A DNA stretch of 64,000 bases, taken from contig NZ_LR134310.1 in NCBI RefSeq assembly GCF_900636745.1, positions 1,542,501 through 1,606,500 of the forward strand, written 5' to 3'. The notes below the pieces were generated by a model that was not told where the DNA came from, did no database searches, and worked only from the letters and a program-made list of their open reading frames with translations. This document shows, one piece after another, positions 8,893-18,798 of this stretch (its first letter is position 1; the number at the start of each line of letters is the position of its first letter). This DNA is from Actinobacillus equuli (GTDB lineage Bacteria > Pseudomonadota > Gammaproteobacteria > Enterobacterales > Pasteurellaceae). Position numbers and translations under genes: made by a program.

Positions 8893-10615
8893 TACGATAT
8901 TGCAACCAAGTCATTTCACGTTCGATATTACAGTTCGGGCCTGCAGTTAAGTTTCCGGTTAAACCGGATACGCTATAACCCGGAATTTGGCGGAACTCAT
9001 TAAATTTATTTGCAAGCGCCCAAGCATCGGAACCCATTGCATATAAGCGCATCATGGAGAAATCGCTTGCCGCTAGGCTATCTGCTTTTTTGTACTCATC
9101 CGAATCGGTGTCAGATAATAATGGAATTTCGCTGAATTTTACGCCTTCCATTGAAGTACGGAACTCAATACCGTTATTTGGTGAGTTACTACGCGAAGAA
9201 GTATAAATTGCAAGCTGTCCGGCGAGTACAGAGTTATCAACGCCTTGTTTTAATTCAAGTAATTGTTCAGCCGTCCCTAATGCGTATAATGCCGCGCCTT
9301 GAGTACCGCCTGAGTTTTGAATAGCTACAACAGAATCTTGCGGGATGTTGTAATAACGAACATCTGCATCCGTATTGGTTAATTGTCTCCAGCGTTGAGC
9401 GAACGCATCCGCAGAACGTTGTCCGAAATCGTCTTGTGGTGCCGCAACAATCGCACGAGAGTAACCGTCACGATATAAACGATCCGCTCCGGCTCTTGCC
9501 TCAGCTTCCGGTGATAAACCGTAGTAACATACGCCCGGAATCGCTTTAACATTTGGGGTTGAGTTTAGCGCTAACACGTTAACACCTTTAATTTCAGGGC
9601 TAATGAGCATTTCATCAACACGAGATTTAAGTAACGGCCCGATAATCGTTTGTGCGCCTTGTTGTTTTGCTTGCGCTAAAATGCTTTCAACAGAGCCGCT
9701 GTCAGTATCGTAGGTTTGCACTGCAATTGAGTCGCTTCCTTTGGCGTCATTAAACCCTTTTTTAATGATATCACCCAAAATTTTAGCATCACCGCTTAAT
9801 GGTAAAAGTAACGCCACACCATTTAATTGAGTTTGTTGGAAGTTTGATACATTTTGTAGTTCAGCCGGCATAAAAGAAACCGCACTGTGATTAGGATACA
9901 GTTGCTTCCAGTTATTGATACCTTGTGGCATTTGTGCCGGTGTTGAAACATTTTGGTTATATACCGCAATAAGTGCTAGCCAACCTGCAAATTCCGTTTC
10001 ACCCGGGCCTGCGCTTGCGACTGAAAGCACACCTTTATTGGCATTACGTAATAATGCCCAAATTTGGTCATTATTTTCTTGGCGTAAACGATTTTCAGAG
10101 AATTGTGCGCTCATCAAAGAACGGGCACGTACCGCTTCGATAACATCTTTTTTATTTTCGGCAATACGCGCTTGAGTTTGGTGATAACGTAATAATTGTG
10201 ACTTGCTTAACAATGCCATTGGCACAAGTTTAAGTTGTGCTGCCGCCTGGGCGTTGTTGGCTTGTAAAGCGGAAAGCTGCGCCGCAACTAAGTTATATTC
10301 GACTTTTTGAATTTCATTTTTTTGAATTTCAGCAAGCGAAGCATTTAATTCATCAAACATATTTTGTGCTTCGAACGCTTTATTTTCATCAATCAATTTA
10401 CGAATTGCGAGTAAGCGATAAGTGATTTTATCTTCTTTATCCGTCGCTTGCTCCGCTTTATTGATATAAAACTCAGAAGTTGCGTACGCTTCATTTTTTA
10501 CCGTTTTTGTTAACGGGTTTTCAAAAAAACTTGTACCGGTACAAGCAGAAAGAAAAAGTGCCATTGCCGTTGGGACAAAGACAGTTTTTAGTTTCTGTTT
10601 TAAAATAGTCGCCAT
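8867..10615 (-). CDS. lpoA: Penicillin-binding protein activator LpoA
   Basis: LpoA is an outer-membrane lipoprotein that reaches through the periplasm to stimulate the peptidoglycan synthase PBP1a. The 582-residue product has a signal peptide with lipobox LSAC (lipidated C25), an alpha-helical TPR-like N-terminal half (about residues 35-250), and a C-terminal periplasmic-binding-protein-like half (about 265-575) with [22 protein letters not shown]. The gene is divergent from rsmI across 72 bases, as in E. coli, and heads the yraM-N-O-P operon. Confidence 0.95.
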   Translation of the reverse strand: MATILKQKLKTVFVPTAMALFLSACTGTSFFENPLTKTVKNEAYATSEFYINKAEQATDKEDKITYRLLAIRKLIDENKAFEAQNMFDELNASLAEIQKNEIQKVEYNLVAAQLSALQANNAQAAAQLKLVPMALLSKSQLLRYHQTQARIAENKKDVIEAVRARSLMSAQFSENRLRQENNDQIWALLRNANKGVLSVASAGPGETEFAGWLALIAVYNQNVSTPAQMPQGINNWKQLYPNHSAVSFMPAELQNVSNFQQTQLNGVALLLPLSGDAKILGDIIKKGFNDAKGSDSIAVQTYDTDSGSVESILAQAKQQGAQTIIGPLLKSRVDEMLISPEIKGVNVLALNSTPNVKAIPGVCYYGLSPEAEARAGADRLYRDGYSRAIVAAPQDDFGQRSADAFAQRWRQLTNTDADVRYYNIPQDSVVAIQNSGGTQGAALYALGTAEQLLELKQGVDNSVLAGQLAIYTSSRSNSPNNGIEFRTSMEGVKFSEIPLLSDTDSDEYKKADSLAASDFSMMRLYAMGSDAWALANKFNEFRQIPGYSVSGLTGNLTAGPNCNIEREMTWLQYRNGAVQSAN

Positions 10616-10687
10616 TGTATTGCTCCTAATAGACTATAATAGGCAGAATAATGTTGAAATCTTACTTACCAAACGAGTGAAAAGCAA

Positions 10688-11542
10688 ATGAAAAACGAAC
10701 AAAACGGTACTTTGTATATTGTCGCAACGCCAATCGGTAACCTTGGAGATATAACTCAACGAGCATTAGACACTTTTGCCCAAGTCGATTTAATTGCTGC
10801 GGAAGATACCCGTCATAGCGGTTTATTACTTAGCCATTACGGTATCAAAAAACCGTTTTTTGCCTTACATGATCATAATGAACAACAAAAAGCTGCCGTA
10901 TTAGTCGAAAAATTACAACAAGGGCTGAATATTGCCCTGATTTCCGATGCCGGCACGCCATTAATTAGTGACCCGGGCTTTCACTTGGTGCGCCATTGCC
11001 GCCAAGCCGGGGTTAAAGTCGTGCCGTTACCCGGCGCTTGTGCAGCGATTACCGCACTTTGCGCATCCGGTATTGCTTCAGACCGCTTTTGTTTTGAAGG
11101 GTTCTTACCGGCTAAGACAAAATCACGCTGCGATAAATTAGCGGAAGTGGCTGATGAACCACGTACACTGATTTTTTACGAATCTACCCACCGTATTTTA
11201 GATACGCTTGAAGATATGCAAAAAATGCTAGGCAAGGATCGTTATGTGGTGATGGCTCGTGAAATTACCAAAACGTGGGAAACCATTTATGGCGATACGT
11301 TAACCAATTTAATTGCGTGGTTAAATGAAGATAGCAACCGCATTAAAGGTGAGATTGTGTTAGTCGTGGAAGGAAAACCGGAACAGGCAGATGAAGAATT
11401 TTCCACCCAAGCGGTTAAATTACTCGGTTTACTTTGCCAAGAATTACCGCTGAAAAAAGCGGCGGCAATTGTGGCGGAGACTTTCGGCTATAAAAAGAAT
11501 GCACTTTACCAATACGGATTAGAACATCTTTCCGATAACTAA
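10688..11542 (+). CDS. rsmI: 16S rRNA 2'-O-ribose C1402 methyltransferase RsmI
   Basis: RsmI methylates the ribose of C1402 in the decoding centre of 16S rRNA using S-adenosylmethionine. The 284-residue product has the tetrapyrrole-methylase fold signature at the N-terminus ([15 protein letters not shown]), the AAEDTRHS motif near residue 38, and [12 protein letters not shown] near residue 95, all hallmarks of the family. It is divergent from lpoA and ends at an inverted uptake-sequence pair shared with the converging epmC. Confidence 0.96.
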   Translation: MKNEQNGTLYIVATPIGNLGDITQRALDTFAQVDLIAAEDTRHSGLLLSHYGIKKPFFALHDHNEQQKAAVLVEKLQQGLNIALISDAGTPLISDPGFHLVRHCRQAGVKVVPLPGACAAITALCASGIASDRFCFEGFLPAKTKSRCDKLAEVADEPRTLIFYESTHRILDTLEDMQKMLGKDRYVVMAREITKTWETIYGDTLTNLIAWLNEDSNRIKGEIVLVVEGKPEQADEEFSTQAVKLLGLLCQELPLKKAAAIVAETFGYKKNALYQYGLEHLSDN

Positions 11543-11545
11543 AAT

Positions 11546-11582
11546 ACAAGCGGTTAAATTTCCTAAAAATTTAACCGCTTGT
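11546..11582. terminator. Inverted uptake-sequence pair between rsmI and epmC
   Basis: Perfect 15-base inverted repeat (ACAAGCGGTTAAATT and complement) with a 7-base loop between two converging genes; probable bidirectional terminator. Confidence 0.8.
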
Positions 11583-11585
11583 TTG

Positions 11586-12155
11586 TTAGATTCTCGCCAA
11601 ATCAAAATTTGCTAAATCAATTTTATCCTCTGTGCCGTAGAATTTGGCTAACGCTTTACGTAGCGTTTCGGCACGTTTCGGTAAATAACCTCGTTCCGCA
11701 TAAATTTTTACTTGATCAAAAACCGCTTGTTTAAACGCAGAATTATCGCCCGGATTGCCGGAAAGATTATCCGCACTGGCAAAATAGCGGAAGCCCGCAG
11801 CAGTTGCCAACACCCATTCAATCGCTTGCGGTTTAACTTCCACCGATTCAAATTCACGCTGACGTTCCGCCGAGCGTCCGTCCGGTTCGTACCAATAACC
11901 GAAATCTTCTAATCTACGGCGTTCGGTTCCTGCCACAAGCCAATGGGCTATCTCATGTAATGCACTGCTGTAATAGCCGTGTGCAAATAAAATCACGTTA
12001 TATGGACGATCGGATTTCACGCCGTCTTCATCTAAAAATGCGGGTAAGTAAATCGGATAGTCTTCGCCCTTTTCTAAGCGGGTATTGTATTCTTCGGCGA
12101 AACATTCATCGAAAATACGAATAATGTCTTCAATTTTATGATTGTCTTGGTTCAT
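11586..12155 (-). CDS. epmC: Elongation factor P hydroxylase EpmC (YfcM)
   Basis: EpmC hydroxylates the beta-lysylated lysine of elongation factor P, the last step of its modification. The start chosen is the ATG at 12155 (MNQDNHKIEDIIRIF), giving 189 residues, close to the E. coli length; the longer frame to 12233 would run through the dsbD terminator. The metal-binding signature HEIAHW is in the middle, followed by RRRLEDFGYWYEPDGRS, which is characteristic. The epmA/epmB genes are not nearby. Confidence 0.88.
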   Translation of the reverse strand: MNQDNHKIEDIIRIFDECFAEEYNTRLEKGEDYPIYLPAFLDEDGVKSDRPYNVILFAHGYYSSALHEIAHWLVAGTERRRLEDFGYWYEPDGRSAERQREFESVEVKPQAIEWVLATAAGFRYFASADNLSGNPGDNSAFKQAVFDQVKIYAERGYLPKRAETLRKALAKFYGTEDKIDLANFDLARI

Positions 12156-12177
12156 AGCAAACTTATCTGTGATTAAG

Positions 12178-12210
12178 AAAAAAATGGCACAAGCGATCAA
12201 CTTGTGCCAT
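12178..12210 (-). terminator. Intrinsic terminator of dsbD
   Basis: Perfect 10-bp stem ATGGCACAAG/CTTGTGCCAT, 7-base loop, followed on the minus strand by seven T residues, five bases after the dsbD stop. Confidence 0.9.
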
Positions 12211-12214
12211 AAGA

Positions 12215-13963
12215 TTATAACTGATTTAGCCAACTTAAAAATTGATTTGCTTCTAAGAAGCCGGTAACTCTTGATTGCGTCAGCTCATTACCGTTCTCAT
12301 CAAAGAATAAAATGGTCGGTAACCCTAATACATTAAAGTGTTTCATTAACTCATCGTTTTGTGTCGAGTTATTGGTCATATCCACTTGCAGCACCACCAT
12401 TTCCGCCAATTTTTGCTGTACGGCTTGATCGGTAAAGGTGTATTTATCAAACTCCTTACACGCCACACACCAATCGGCATATAGATCCAACATCACTTTT
12501 TTGCCTTGTGAAGCGGTCAATTTTGCTTGTAATTCTGCAAGTGATTGCACGCGTTCAAACGCTAAGTGATTGCTTACTTGCACCGAATGAGCGTTACCTT
12601 GATTCCAGACTAAGTTCGCCCAAGGGTAAGAAGCAAGCGCAAATGTAAAAAACAATGCAATTCTGACCGCTTGTTTGATTAAGCCTTGTGTAGGAATCAC
12701 GCTAATCAACCAACCGACAAATACCATCGCCAGTGCCGACCACATAAACGACTCGTAATGGCTCGGTAAAATACGGCTAAGTAAAAAGACCGGTAATGCT
12801 AACATCACAAAACCGAATGCGGTTTTTACTTTTAATAACCAATCGCCCGATTTCGGTAAAATACGGTTGCCGAATAAGGTAATCAGAATTAACGGAATCC
12901 CCATTCCTAATGCTAATAAATAGAGTGCTAATCCGCCGGTGAGCAAGTCCCCACTTTGAGCAACATACAGTAATGCGCCGGATAACGGCGCGGAAGTACA
13001 AGGCGAAGCCACTAAGCCAGCAATCATTCCCATTACAAAAACGCTACCAAATGCACCACCTTGCTGTTTTTGGCTCATTGCATTCAGTTTTTGTTGCCAT
13101 GAATTCGGCAAACGGATTTCAAATAAGCCGAACATCGAAGCGGCTAAAATGGTGAATAAAATCGCAAGTGAAATCAGCACCGGCGGGCTTTGTAACGCTA
13201 CTTGGAACGGTAAGCCGATCGCCGCCACCACTAAGCCTAATAGCGTATAAGTAAGCGCCATACCTTGTACATAAGCAAAGCTGAGTAATAACGCTTTGAA
13301 CGTATTAGGGCGTTGCTTATTACCAATTACAATCGCAGACAGTAACGGCAACATCGGTAATACGCATGGGGTAAAGGCTAAACCGATGCCCAGCACAAAG
13401 AACCAAAAAATCGATAAGCGATTATTCGCCAAGTTCTCGGCAAGCTGATCCTGTTCTGCTTTCGGTGCATTCGCTAACGGCTGAGAAGCGGTTGAATTTT
13501 CACTATTTTTTGCAAAATTTTGTGCGGAATCGACCGCTTGTTGTTCGCCTAATGCAATGGTGACTGTTTCAGGCGGATAGCAGAAACCTTTGGTACAACC
13601 TTGATAACGAACCGAAAGACTGCCGTTCGCTTGTGCTGCAGAGAATGTTACCGGCAGCGTAAGCTGATCACGGAAAATTTCCACATTACCAAAAAATTCA
13701 TCATGATAACTTTCCGCAGCAGGGAAAGCTAACGGTTGGATTTCGGCGTTTTGCGGCGCGACCTGTATTTCTTTTTTATATAGATAATAGCCGTCCGCAA
13801 TTTGCCAATTCAGCTCAATTTGATTATTAGATTTCGGTGTCGCCGAGAAAGCAAAAGCCTCTGCGCCGCTTAAATATTTTGGCTGATTATTGCCAAACAA
13901 GCCGGCTTGTACTGGAAGTGTTAGCGCCAAGCTAACAAATAAGAGAATGAAACGTTTCAACAT
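12215..13963 (-). CDS. dsbD: Thiol:disulfide interchange protein DsbD
   Basis: DsbD carries electrons from cytoplasmic thioredoxin across the inner membrane to periplasmic reductases such as DsbC and the c-type cytochrome thioredoxin. The 582 residues comprise a signal peptide, an N-terminal immunoglobulin-like domain with the redox pair in CTKGFC, a multi-span domain with the redox cysteines in FTPCVLPM and ASPCTSAPL, and a C-terminal thioredoxin domain with WCVAC. All six redox cysteines are present. It supports the cytochrome c maturation genes at the start of the window functionally, though not as one operon. Confidence 0.96.
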   Translation of the reverse strand: MLKRFILLFVSLALTLPVQAGLFGNNQPKYLSGAEAFAFSATPKSNNQIELNWQIADGYYLYKKEIQVAPQNAEIQPLAFPAAESYHDEFFGNVEIFRDQLTLPVTFSAAQANGSLSVRYQGCTKGFCYPPETVTIALGEQQAVDSAQNFAKNSENSTASQPLANAPKAEQDQLAENLANNRLSIFWFFVLGIGLAFTPCVLPMLPLLSAIVIGNKQRPNTFKALLLSFAYVQGMALTYTLLGLVVAAIGLPFQVALQSPPVLISLAILFTILAASMFGLFEIRLPNSWQQKLNAMSQKQQGGAFGSVFVMGMIAGLVASPCTSAPLSGALLYVAQSGDLLTGGLALYLLALGMGIPLILITLFGNRILPKSGDWLLKVKTAFGFVMLALPVFLLSRILPSHYESFMWSALAMVFVGWLISVIPTQGLIKQAVRIALFFTFALASYPWANLVWNQGNAHSVQVSNHLAFERVQSLAELQAKLTASQGKKVMLDLYADWCVACKEFDKYTFTDQAVQQKLAEMVVLQVDMTNNSTQNDELMKHFNVLGLPTILFFDENGNELTQSRVTGFLEANQFLSWLNQL

Positions 13964-14180
13964 ACGAGTTAATACAAATAATAAAGATGCGATATTTTAC
14001 CTAAAAGGTGCGATATTGTAATGCAAATAGGTAAAGTCGGGAAAAGTTGTGATTTCTTACCCAAATATAGTCTTTGATTGATAATGGTAAAGATTGACAA
14101 AAAATTACCTTAAATGTTGAGAAAGTTGTTCGATAAAGCCATAATAAATTTACGCGTTTTAATTCAGAGGAGAAAAAACG

Positions 14181-14552
14181 ATGTATGAAATAGTCTTTTA
14201 TCGAGACCGACGTGGGCGAGAACCCGTCAAGGAATTCCTGCAGGAATTTATTAATGAACAACAAGACGAAAATCGAGAGCGTTTGCACAAAATTAGTCAT
14301 CATTTGACAATTTTACATTTGCACGGCACTCGAGCAGGCGAAAGCTATATTAAGCATTTAGAAGATCGTATTTGGCAGTTACGTCCAATTAGCGATTGTT
14401 TGCTCTTCGCCGGTATTGTGCGAGGTCAGTTTGTATTGTTGCATCATTTTGCCAAAAGCAGTAGTCGGCTTCCTAAGCGTGAGCTTGAGCGAGCAAAAAG
14501 TCGTTTGGCAGATCTACAGGAGAGGATAAAAGATGAGCCCCATTGGTTCTAG
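14181..14552 (+). CDS. HigB/RelE-type toxin (phage Gp49-like family)
   Basis: A 123-residue protein of the PF05973 toxin family, whose members cleave mRNA at the ribosome. It begins MYEIVFYRDRRGREPVKEFL and has the central pattern LEDRIWQLRPISDCLLFAGIVRGQFVLLHHFAKSS..LPKREL, where the WQLR and FAKSSSRLPKRE parts are diagnostic. AGAGGAG precedes the start. The downstream antitoxin gene overlaps its end by 20 bases. The toxin-first order is typical of HigBA. The gene pair is bounded by a 217-base gap upstream and an uptake-sequence terminator downstream, with no sign of mobility genes. Confidence 0.85.
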   Translation: MYEIVFYRDRRGREPVKEFLQEFINEQQDENRERLHKISHHLTILHLHGTRAGESYIKHLEDRIWQLRPISDCLLFAGIVRGQFVLLHHFAKSSSRLPKRELERAKSRLADLQERIKDEPHWF

Positions 14553-14823
14553 TTGGACATCATTTGAACGAGAGGTGTTTAATGAGTTGGAAATGGAAGA
14601 AAACCATTTCCGCGTTAAATTAATTCTTGAAATCATTGAAACCCGACAAGCACTAGGCATTTCACAGCGTAAATTAGAAAAACTAAGCGGCGTTAAACAA
14701 TCTATGATTGCTCGCATTGAAAAGGGAAGTTCCAATCCTTCTCTTGGTACGTTACTGAAGTTACTGGTGCCTTTGGGGAAAACATTACAAATTGTCTCTT
14801 TAGACGAAACTCATTCTAAATAA
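14533..14823 (+). CDS. HigA/XRE-type antitoxin
   Basis: A 96-residue helix-turn-helix protein. The C-terminal half (about residues 30-90) carries a Cro/CI-type HTH: ISQRKLEKLSGVKQSMIARIEKGSSNPSLGTLLKLLVPLG. The start at 14533 lies inside the toxin gene with AGGAG upstream, which couples translation of the two. Such antitoxins bind the toxin and repress their own promoter; no operator was identified by eye in the upstream gap. Confidence 0.85.
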   Translation: MSPIGSSWTSFEREVFNELEMEENHFRVKLILEIIETRQALGISQRKLEKLSGVKQSMIARIEKGSSNPSLGTLLKLLVPLGKTLQIVSLDETHSK

Positions 14824-14829
14824 AGGCAA

Positions 14830-14875
14830 ACAAGCGGTCGGATTTGTAAAAAATTTTGCAAATCCGACCGCTTGT
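14830..14875. terminator. Inverted uptake-sequence pair after the toxin-antitoxin genes
   Basis: Perfect 17-base inverted repeat (ACAAGCGGTCGGATTTG and complement) between the antitoxin and the converging antiporter gene. Confidence 0.8.
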
Positions 14876-14890
14876 TCTATTTCAATATAA

Positions 14891-15853
14891 TTACAGCGCT
14901 GTTTTGAGTAAGTAGAGGGTATAACCGATATAACATAATAGGAAAATACCACCTTCTAAACGTGTAATCTTAGCTTGTTTTTTCTTAAAGCTGTAAGCAA
15001 AGAAGAACAGCAGTAGTGTTAAGGCAAACATTACTAACATATCACGAGAGAATACCGCCGCTTCTACTTGCATCGGTTCAATTGCGCCGGCAATACCGAC
15101 AACCGCAAGTGAATTAAATAGGTTTGAACCAACGATATTTCCTACCGCTAAATCCGATTCACCCTTACGAGCAGCGATGATTGAAGATGCTAGCTCCGGT
15201 AATGATGTACCAACCGCTACGATGGTTAAACCAATCACCAAATCACTTACTCCAAAGTATTTTGCTACTTCAACCGCACCCCATACGAGAAGCTGTGAAC
15301 TCGCCATTAAAAATGCTAAACCGATCACAACCCAAAAGAGTGCTTTTTTTAGCGGTAATTGTTCGGTTTGAAGCGATTCGGTTTGTGCTAACGCATCATC
15401 TTTATTGCGTACACCAACCCAAATTGTCCAGCCCATATATAAAGTGAAAATCACTAATAAAATGACAGCTTCTAACTGGGTGACTTGCGCATCAAACAAC
15501 ATATAAGCTGAGACGAGTGTTACCAAAATCAGGATTGGCAATTCACGTTTAATCACTTCCGAAGCCACCATAATGGGCTTAATCAGAGCGGTAACCCCTA
15601 AGATAAGGGCGATATTAGTAATATTGGAGCCATAAGCATTACCAAGTGCAATGCCCGATGCGCCTTTTAGTGCTGAAGACGCCGAAACAATCATTTCCGG
15701 AGCGGATGTACCGAAACCGACAATCACAATACCGATTAACAACGGTGACATACCAAAATGGCGAGCGGATGAAGCCGCGCCTTCTACAAATTTATCAGCA
15801 CTCCAAACGAGTAAAATTAAGCCGATTACAATGGCAAGAGAAGCGTATAACAT
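14891..15853 (-). CDS. yrbG: Sodium/calcium-type antiporter YrbG (CaCA family)
   Basis: A 320-residue inner-membrane exchanger with about ten spans built as an inverted duplication. Both alpha repeats are clear: [29 protein letters not shown] near residue 46 and [29 protein letters not shown] near residue 211. The acidic and asparagine residues of these repeats bind cations. In E. coli yrbG sits beside the lipopolysaccharide (kds/lpt) genes; here it is a stand-alone gene. Transported ions are inferred from the family. Confidence 0.9.
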   Translation of the reverse strand: MLYASLAIVIGLILLVWSADKFVEGAASSARHFGMSPLLIGIVIVGFGTSAPEMIVSASSALKGASGIALGNAYGSNITNIALILGVTALIKPIMVASEVIKRELPILILVTLVSAYMLFDAQVTQLEAVILLVIFTLYMGWTIWVGVRNKDDALAQTESLQTEQLPLKKALFWVVIGLAFLMASSQLLVWGAVEVAKYFGVSDLVIGLTIVAVGTSLPELASSIIAARKGESDLAVGNIVGSNLFNSLAVVGIAGAIEPMQVEAAVFSRDMLVMFALTLLLFFFAYSFKKKQAKITRLEGGIFLLCYIGYTLYLLKTAL

Positions 15854-15925
15854 TATGTTTCCTACGAGTAAAAATGGGCGTATAGTATAGGTTAATTTTT
15901 AACTATTGACTATAAGGAACCAGCG

Positions 15926-16423
15926 ATGAAAGTGATTAGTTCAGCAATCAAAAATGGGGCGTTTGAAGACCAATACGGTAAACGTGGTAGCCAATTTAGT
16001 CCAAATGGAATGCCGAGTTATTCCATTCCGTTTGAAATTAGCGATGCGCCGCAAGGTACGAAATCTTTTGCTGTCGTCTTAGAAGATAAAGATGCGATTA
16101 CCGCAAGCGGTTTTGTCTGGATTCATTGGTTAATTGCCGATTTAGAGCGCACAAAAATTGCCGAAAACGAAAGTCTAACGGCAACCGATTTTGTACAAGG
16201 TGCAAACTCATGGGCAAGTAAATTAGGTAATTTCTCGATCGAAGAAGCTTCAAATTATGGCGGTATGGCACCACCGAATTGCAAACACCGCTATGAACTT
16301 ATTGTTTATGCGTTGGATACTAAACTGAATTTAACTTCCGGTTTCCGTTTTAATGATCTGCATTTTGCAATGCAAGGACATATCTTAGCCAGCGCAAGTG
16401 TTATGGGAACTTACGACGTTTAA
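15926..16423 (+). CDS. YbhB/YbcL family phosphatidylethanolamine-binding-like protein
   Basis: A 165-residue member of the bacterial PEBP (Raf-kinase-inhibitor-like) family, found in the cytoplasm, with no proven role. The ligand-pocket motifs are present: a DKDA stretch near residue 53, then GFVWIHWLIADL, and later GGMAPPNCKHRYELIVYALD, corresponding to the GPxPP..HRY motif. No signal peptide is visible. TAAGGAA precedes the ATG. It stands alone. Confidence 0.88.
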   Translation: MKVISSAIKNGAFEDQYGKRGSQFSPNGMPSYSIPFEISDAPQGTKSFAVVLEDKDAITASGFVWIHWLIADLERTKIAENESLTATDFVQGANSWASKLGNFSIEEASNYGGMAPPNCKHRYELIVYALDTKLNLTSGFRFNDLHFAMQGHILASASVMGTYDV

Positions 16424-16440
16424 GCGTTAAGCTAATTGCT

Positions 16441-16490
16441 GGTGCGAGCATTGGACAGACGGCACGAGTGAGGACACTCGCGCCGGCATG
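16441..16490. repeat. Candidate dispersed intergenic palindrome
   Basis: GC-rich palindromic stretch in an otherwise AT-rich spacer. The core is GGCaCGAGTG-agga-CACTCGcGCC at 16461-16484 with a single mismatch, preceded by GGTGCGAGCA. It is unlike a terminator (no T-run) and is followed by a separate uptake-sequence terminator. It looks like a member of a repeated family, but no second copy is in this window. Confidence 0.45.
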
Positions 16491-16507
16491 GTAAAACTTT
16501 TGAGAAC

Positions 16508-16548
16508 AACGACCGCTTGTTATATTTGAGAGCAAGCGGTCGTTTTTT
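16508..16548 (+). terminator. Inverted uptake-sequence terminator after the PEBP gene
   Basis: Stem AACGACCGCTTG/CAAGCGGTCGTT, perfect over 12 bases, followed by T residues. Confidence 0.8.
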
Positions 16549-16580
16549 ATAAAAATTTTACAAAATCATAAGAAAAACAT

Positions 16581-16619
16581 CTTGCATAATTATGCAATAA
16601 ATTCTAATATTAATTCAGT
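16581..16619 (+). promoter_or_regulatory. Tandem ARG-box-like operator before artP
   Basis: Box 1 (16581-16598) contains the perfect palindrome TTGCATAATTATGCAA, matching 12 of 14 core positions of the ArgR consensus TGAAT-W4-ATTCA. After exactly three bases, box 2 (16602-16619) has a weaker left half and a perfect ATTCA right half. Paired boxes spaced by three bases are the known ArgR operator layout, and the downstream operon takes up arginine. Confidence 0.65.
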
Positions 16620-16647
16620 TATTTGAAATGTACAGGATTTTAAACGA

Positions 16648-17382
16648 ATGGCAATTCGCATTCACAACGTCAACTTTTTTTACGGTTCAAGCCAAGCGTT
16701 ATTCGATATTAATTTAGATATCGAAAAAGGCGATACGGTGGTGCTGTTAGGCCCTAGCGGTGCGGGTAAAAGTACCCTGATTCGTACGCTGAACTTAATG
16801 GAAATTCCACAATCGGGTACGCTTGAAATCGCACAACATAAATTCAATCTTTCTGCAAAAACCGATGCAAAAGAAATCGCATTATTACGCCGTGAAGTCG
16901 GTATGGTGTTTCAGCAATACCATTTATGGCCGCATCTAAGCGTGATGCAAAACCTGATCGAAGCGCCGATGAAGGTTTTAGGTTTAGCTAAAGAAGAAGC
17001 GATTCAACGCGCCAAGGCGCATTTAGAACGTTTACGTTTAGGCGAGTTTGCCGATCGTTTTCCGTTACAGTTATCCGGTGGGCAGCAACAACGTGTAGCA
17101 ATTGCCCGTGCATTAATGATGCAGCCACAGGTGTTATTATTTGACGAGCCGACTGCCGCACTTGACCCGGAAATTACCGCACAAGTGGTTGATATTATTA
17201 AAGAACTGCAAGGAACCGGTATTACCCAAGTTATCGTTACCCACGAGGTCGGTGTAGCTCGTAAAGTGGCTACCAAAGTGGTGTATATGGAAAAAGGCAA
17301 AATTATCGAACAAGGCGGAGCGGACTGCTTTGAACATCCGAAAACTGCTCAATTTGAAAATTATCTTTCTCACTCAGAATAA
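16648..17382 (+). CDS. artP: Arginine ABC transporter ATP-binding protein ArtP
   Basis: ArtP is the ATPase of the arginine importer. The 244-residue product shows Walker [10 protein letters not shown] near residue 35, the Q-loop [12 protein letters not shown], the ABC signature LSGGQQQR, Walker [13 protein letters not shown] and the H-loop histidine in VTHEVG. It is the first gene of artPIQM, with a typical polar-amino-acid-transporter sequence throughout. ArgR repression is likely from the operator upstream. Confidence 0.95.
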   Translation: MAIRIHNVNFFYGSSQALFDINLDIEKGDTVVLLGPSGAGKSTLIRTLNLMEIPQSGTLEIAQHKFNLSAKTDAKEIALLRREVGMVFQQYHLWPHLSVMQNLIEAPMKVLGLAKEEAIQRAKAHLERLRLGEFADRFPLQLSGGQQQRVAIARALMMQPQVLLFDEPTAALDPEITAQVVDIIKELQGTGITQVIVTHEVGVARKVATKVVYMEKGKIIEQGGADCFEHPKTAQFENYLSHSE

Positions 17383-17401
17383 TTATATGCAAGGACACAT
17401 T

Positions 17402-18121
17402 ATGAAAAAATTATTATTAGCATCAGCCATCGCACTTAGTGCATTTTCAGTACAAGCAAAAGATTTAACCTTTGCTATGGAACCTAGCTATCCGCCGTTT
17501 GAATTAACCAATGAAAAAGGTGAAATCATCGGTTTTGATGTCGATATTGCCAATGCAATCTGTAAAGAAATCCAAGCGAATTGCTCATTTAAAGGTCAAG
17601 CGTTTGACGGTTTGGTACAAGCAGTAAAACAAAAACGTATTGATGCGGCAATCTCAGCAATTGATATTACCGAAGCGCGTGCAAAACAAGTGGCATTTAC
17701 TGATACGTATTACGATAGTTCAGCAAGTTTTATTGCGGTGAAAGGTAAAGCGGATTTAAATACGGCTAAAAATGTCGGCGTACAAAACGGCTCGACCTTC
17801 CAACAATATGTTGTTGCGGAAGCAAAACAATATGCACCGAAATCATACGCCTCATTACAAGATGCGGTGCTTGATTTAAAAAATGGTCGTATTGATATTA
17901 TCTTCGGTGATACCGCGGTATTAGCGGATATGCTATCAAAAGAAGCGGAACTTTCATTTGTGGGTGAAAAAGTAACCAATCAAAAATATTTCGGTAACGG
18001 CTTAGGTATTGCAGTAAATAAATCAAATAGCGAATTAGTTGCAGAGTTAAACAAAGGTTTAGCGGCAATTAAAGCGAACGGCGAATACCAAAAAATTTAC
18101 GATAAATGGATGACTAAATAA
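17402..18121 (+). CDS. artI: Arginine ABC transporter periplasmic binding protein ArtI
   Basis: Solute receptor of the arginine importer. I start at the ATG at 17402 ([20 protein letters not shown]), which gives a clean signal peptide cut after VQA and 239 residues; the frame extends upstream into artP but that extension has no signal-peptide logic. The mature part has the SBP3 pattern [28 protein letters not shown] and later [19 protein letters not shown] lies upstream, 19 bases after artP. The single-receptor layout (artI without artJ) is seen in this window. Confidence 0.94.
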   Translation: MKKLLLASAIALSAFSVQAKDLTFAMEPSYPPFELTNEKGEIIGFDVDIANAICKEIQANCSFKGQAFDGLVQAVKQKRIDAAISAIDITEARAKQVAFTDTYYDSSASFIAVKGKADLNTAKNVGVQNGSTFQQYVVAEAKQYAPKSYASLQDAVLDLKNGRIDIIFGDTAVLADMLSKEAELSFVGEKVTNQKYFGNGLGIAVNKSNSELVAELNKGLAAIKANGEYQKIYDKWMTK

Positions 18122-18126
18122 TTTTT

Positions 18127-18798
18127 ATGTTTTCAGAATATCTTCCGCTTATTTATAGTGCAACCCTAATGACCTTAGGGTTGGCACTCGCCTCTTTAGT
18201 AGTCGGCTTATTGCTTTCAATGTTGTTTGTGGTACTAGAGACCAGTAAACAGCCTTGTATGAGTAAACCGACTTCTGTTTTTTTAGCCTTATTACGTGGC
18301 TTACCGGAGATCTTAGTTGTTTTACTGATTTTCTTCGGTTCTACCGAATTGGTAGAAAAAATTACCGGTGAATATGTTGAATTTAGTGCATTTAGCTGCG
18401 GGGTATTGGCGCTTTCCTTAATTTTTGCTGCCTATGCTTCGCAATCGTTGCGTGGTGCGATTCAAGCTGTGCCAAACGGACAATGGGAAAGTGGTGCTGC
18501 GTTAGGATTAAGTCGTGCGCATACGTTTTTAAGAATTATTATGCCGCAGGTTTGGCGTCATGCTTTACCGGGTTTAAGTAATCAATGGTTAGTACTATTA
18601 AAAGATACCGCTTTAATCTCATTAATTGGCGTGGACGATTTAATGCGCCAAACGGATTTAATTAATACCAATGAACATCAGCCTTTCACATGGTACGGCT
18701 TGGCGGCATTAATTTATTTAGCGATTACTTTAATCAGCCAAGTAATTATTGCCAGACTTGAAAAACGTTTCACACGCTTTGAAAGAGGGGGTAAATAA
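18127..18798 (+). CDS. artQ: Arginine ABC transporter permease ArtQ
   Basis: One of two inner-membrane channel subunits. The 223-residue protein has five predicted spans, beginning SEYLPLIYSATLMTLGLALASL, and the ATPase-docking EAA-type loop GQWESGAALGLSRAHTFLRIIMPQ. It starts five bases after artI and its stop overlaps the artM start by one base. Confidence 0.94.
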   Translation: MFSEYLPLIYSATLMTLGLALASLVVGLLLSMLFVVLETSKQPCMSKPTSVFLALLRGLPEILVVLLIFFGSTELVEKITGEYVEFSAFSCGVLALSLIFAAYASQSLRGAIQAVPNGQWESGAALGLSRAHTFLRIIMPQVWRHALPGLSNQWLVLLKDTALISLIGVDDLMRQTDLINTNEHQPFTWYGLAALIYLAITLISQVIIARLEKRFTRFERGGK

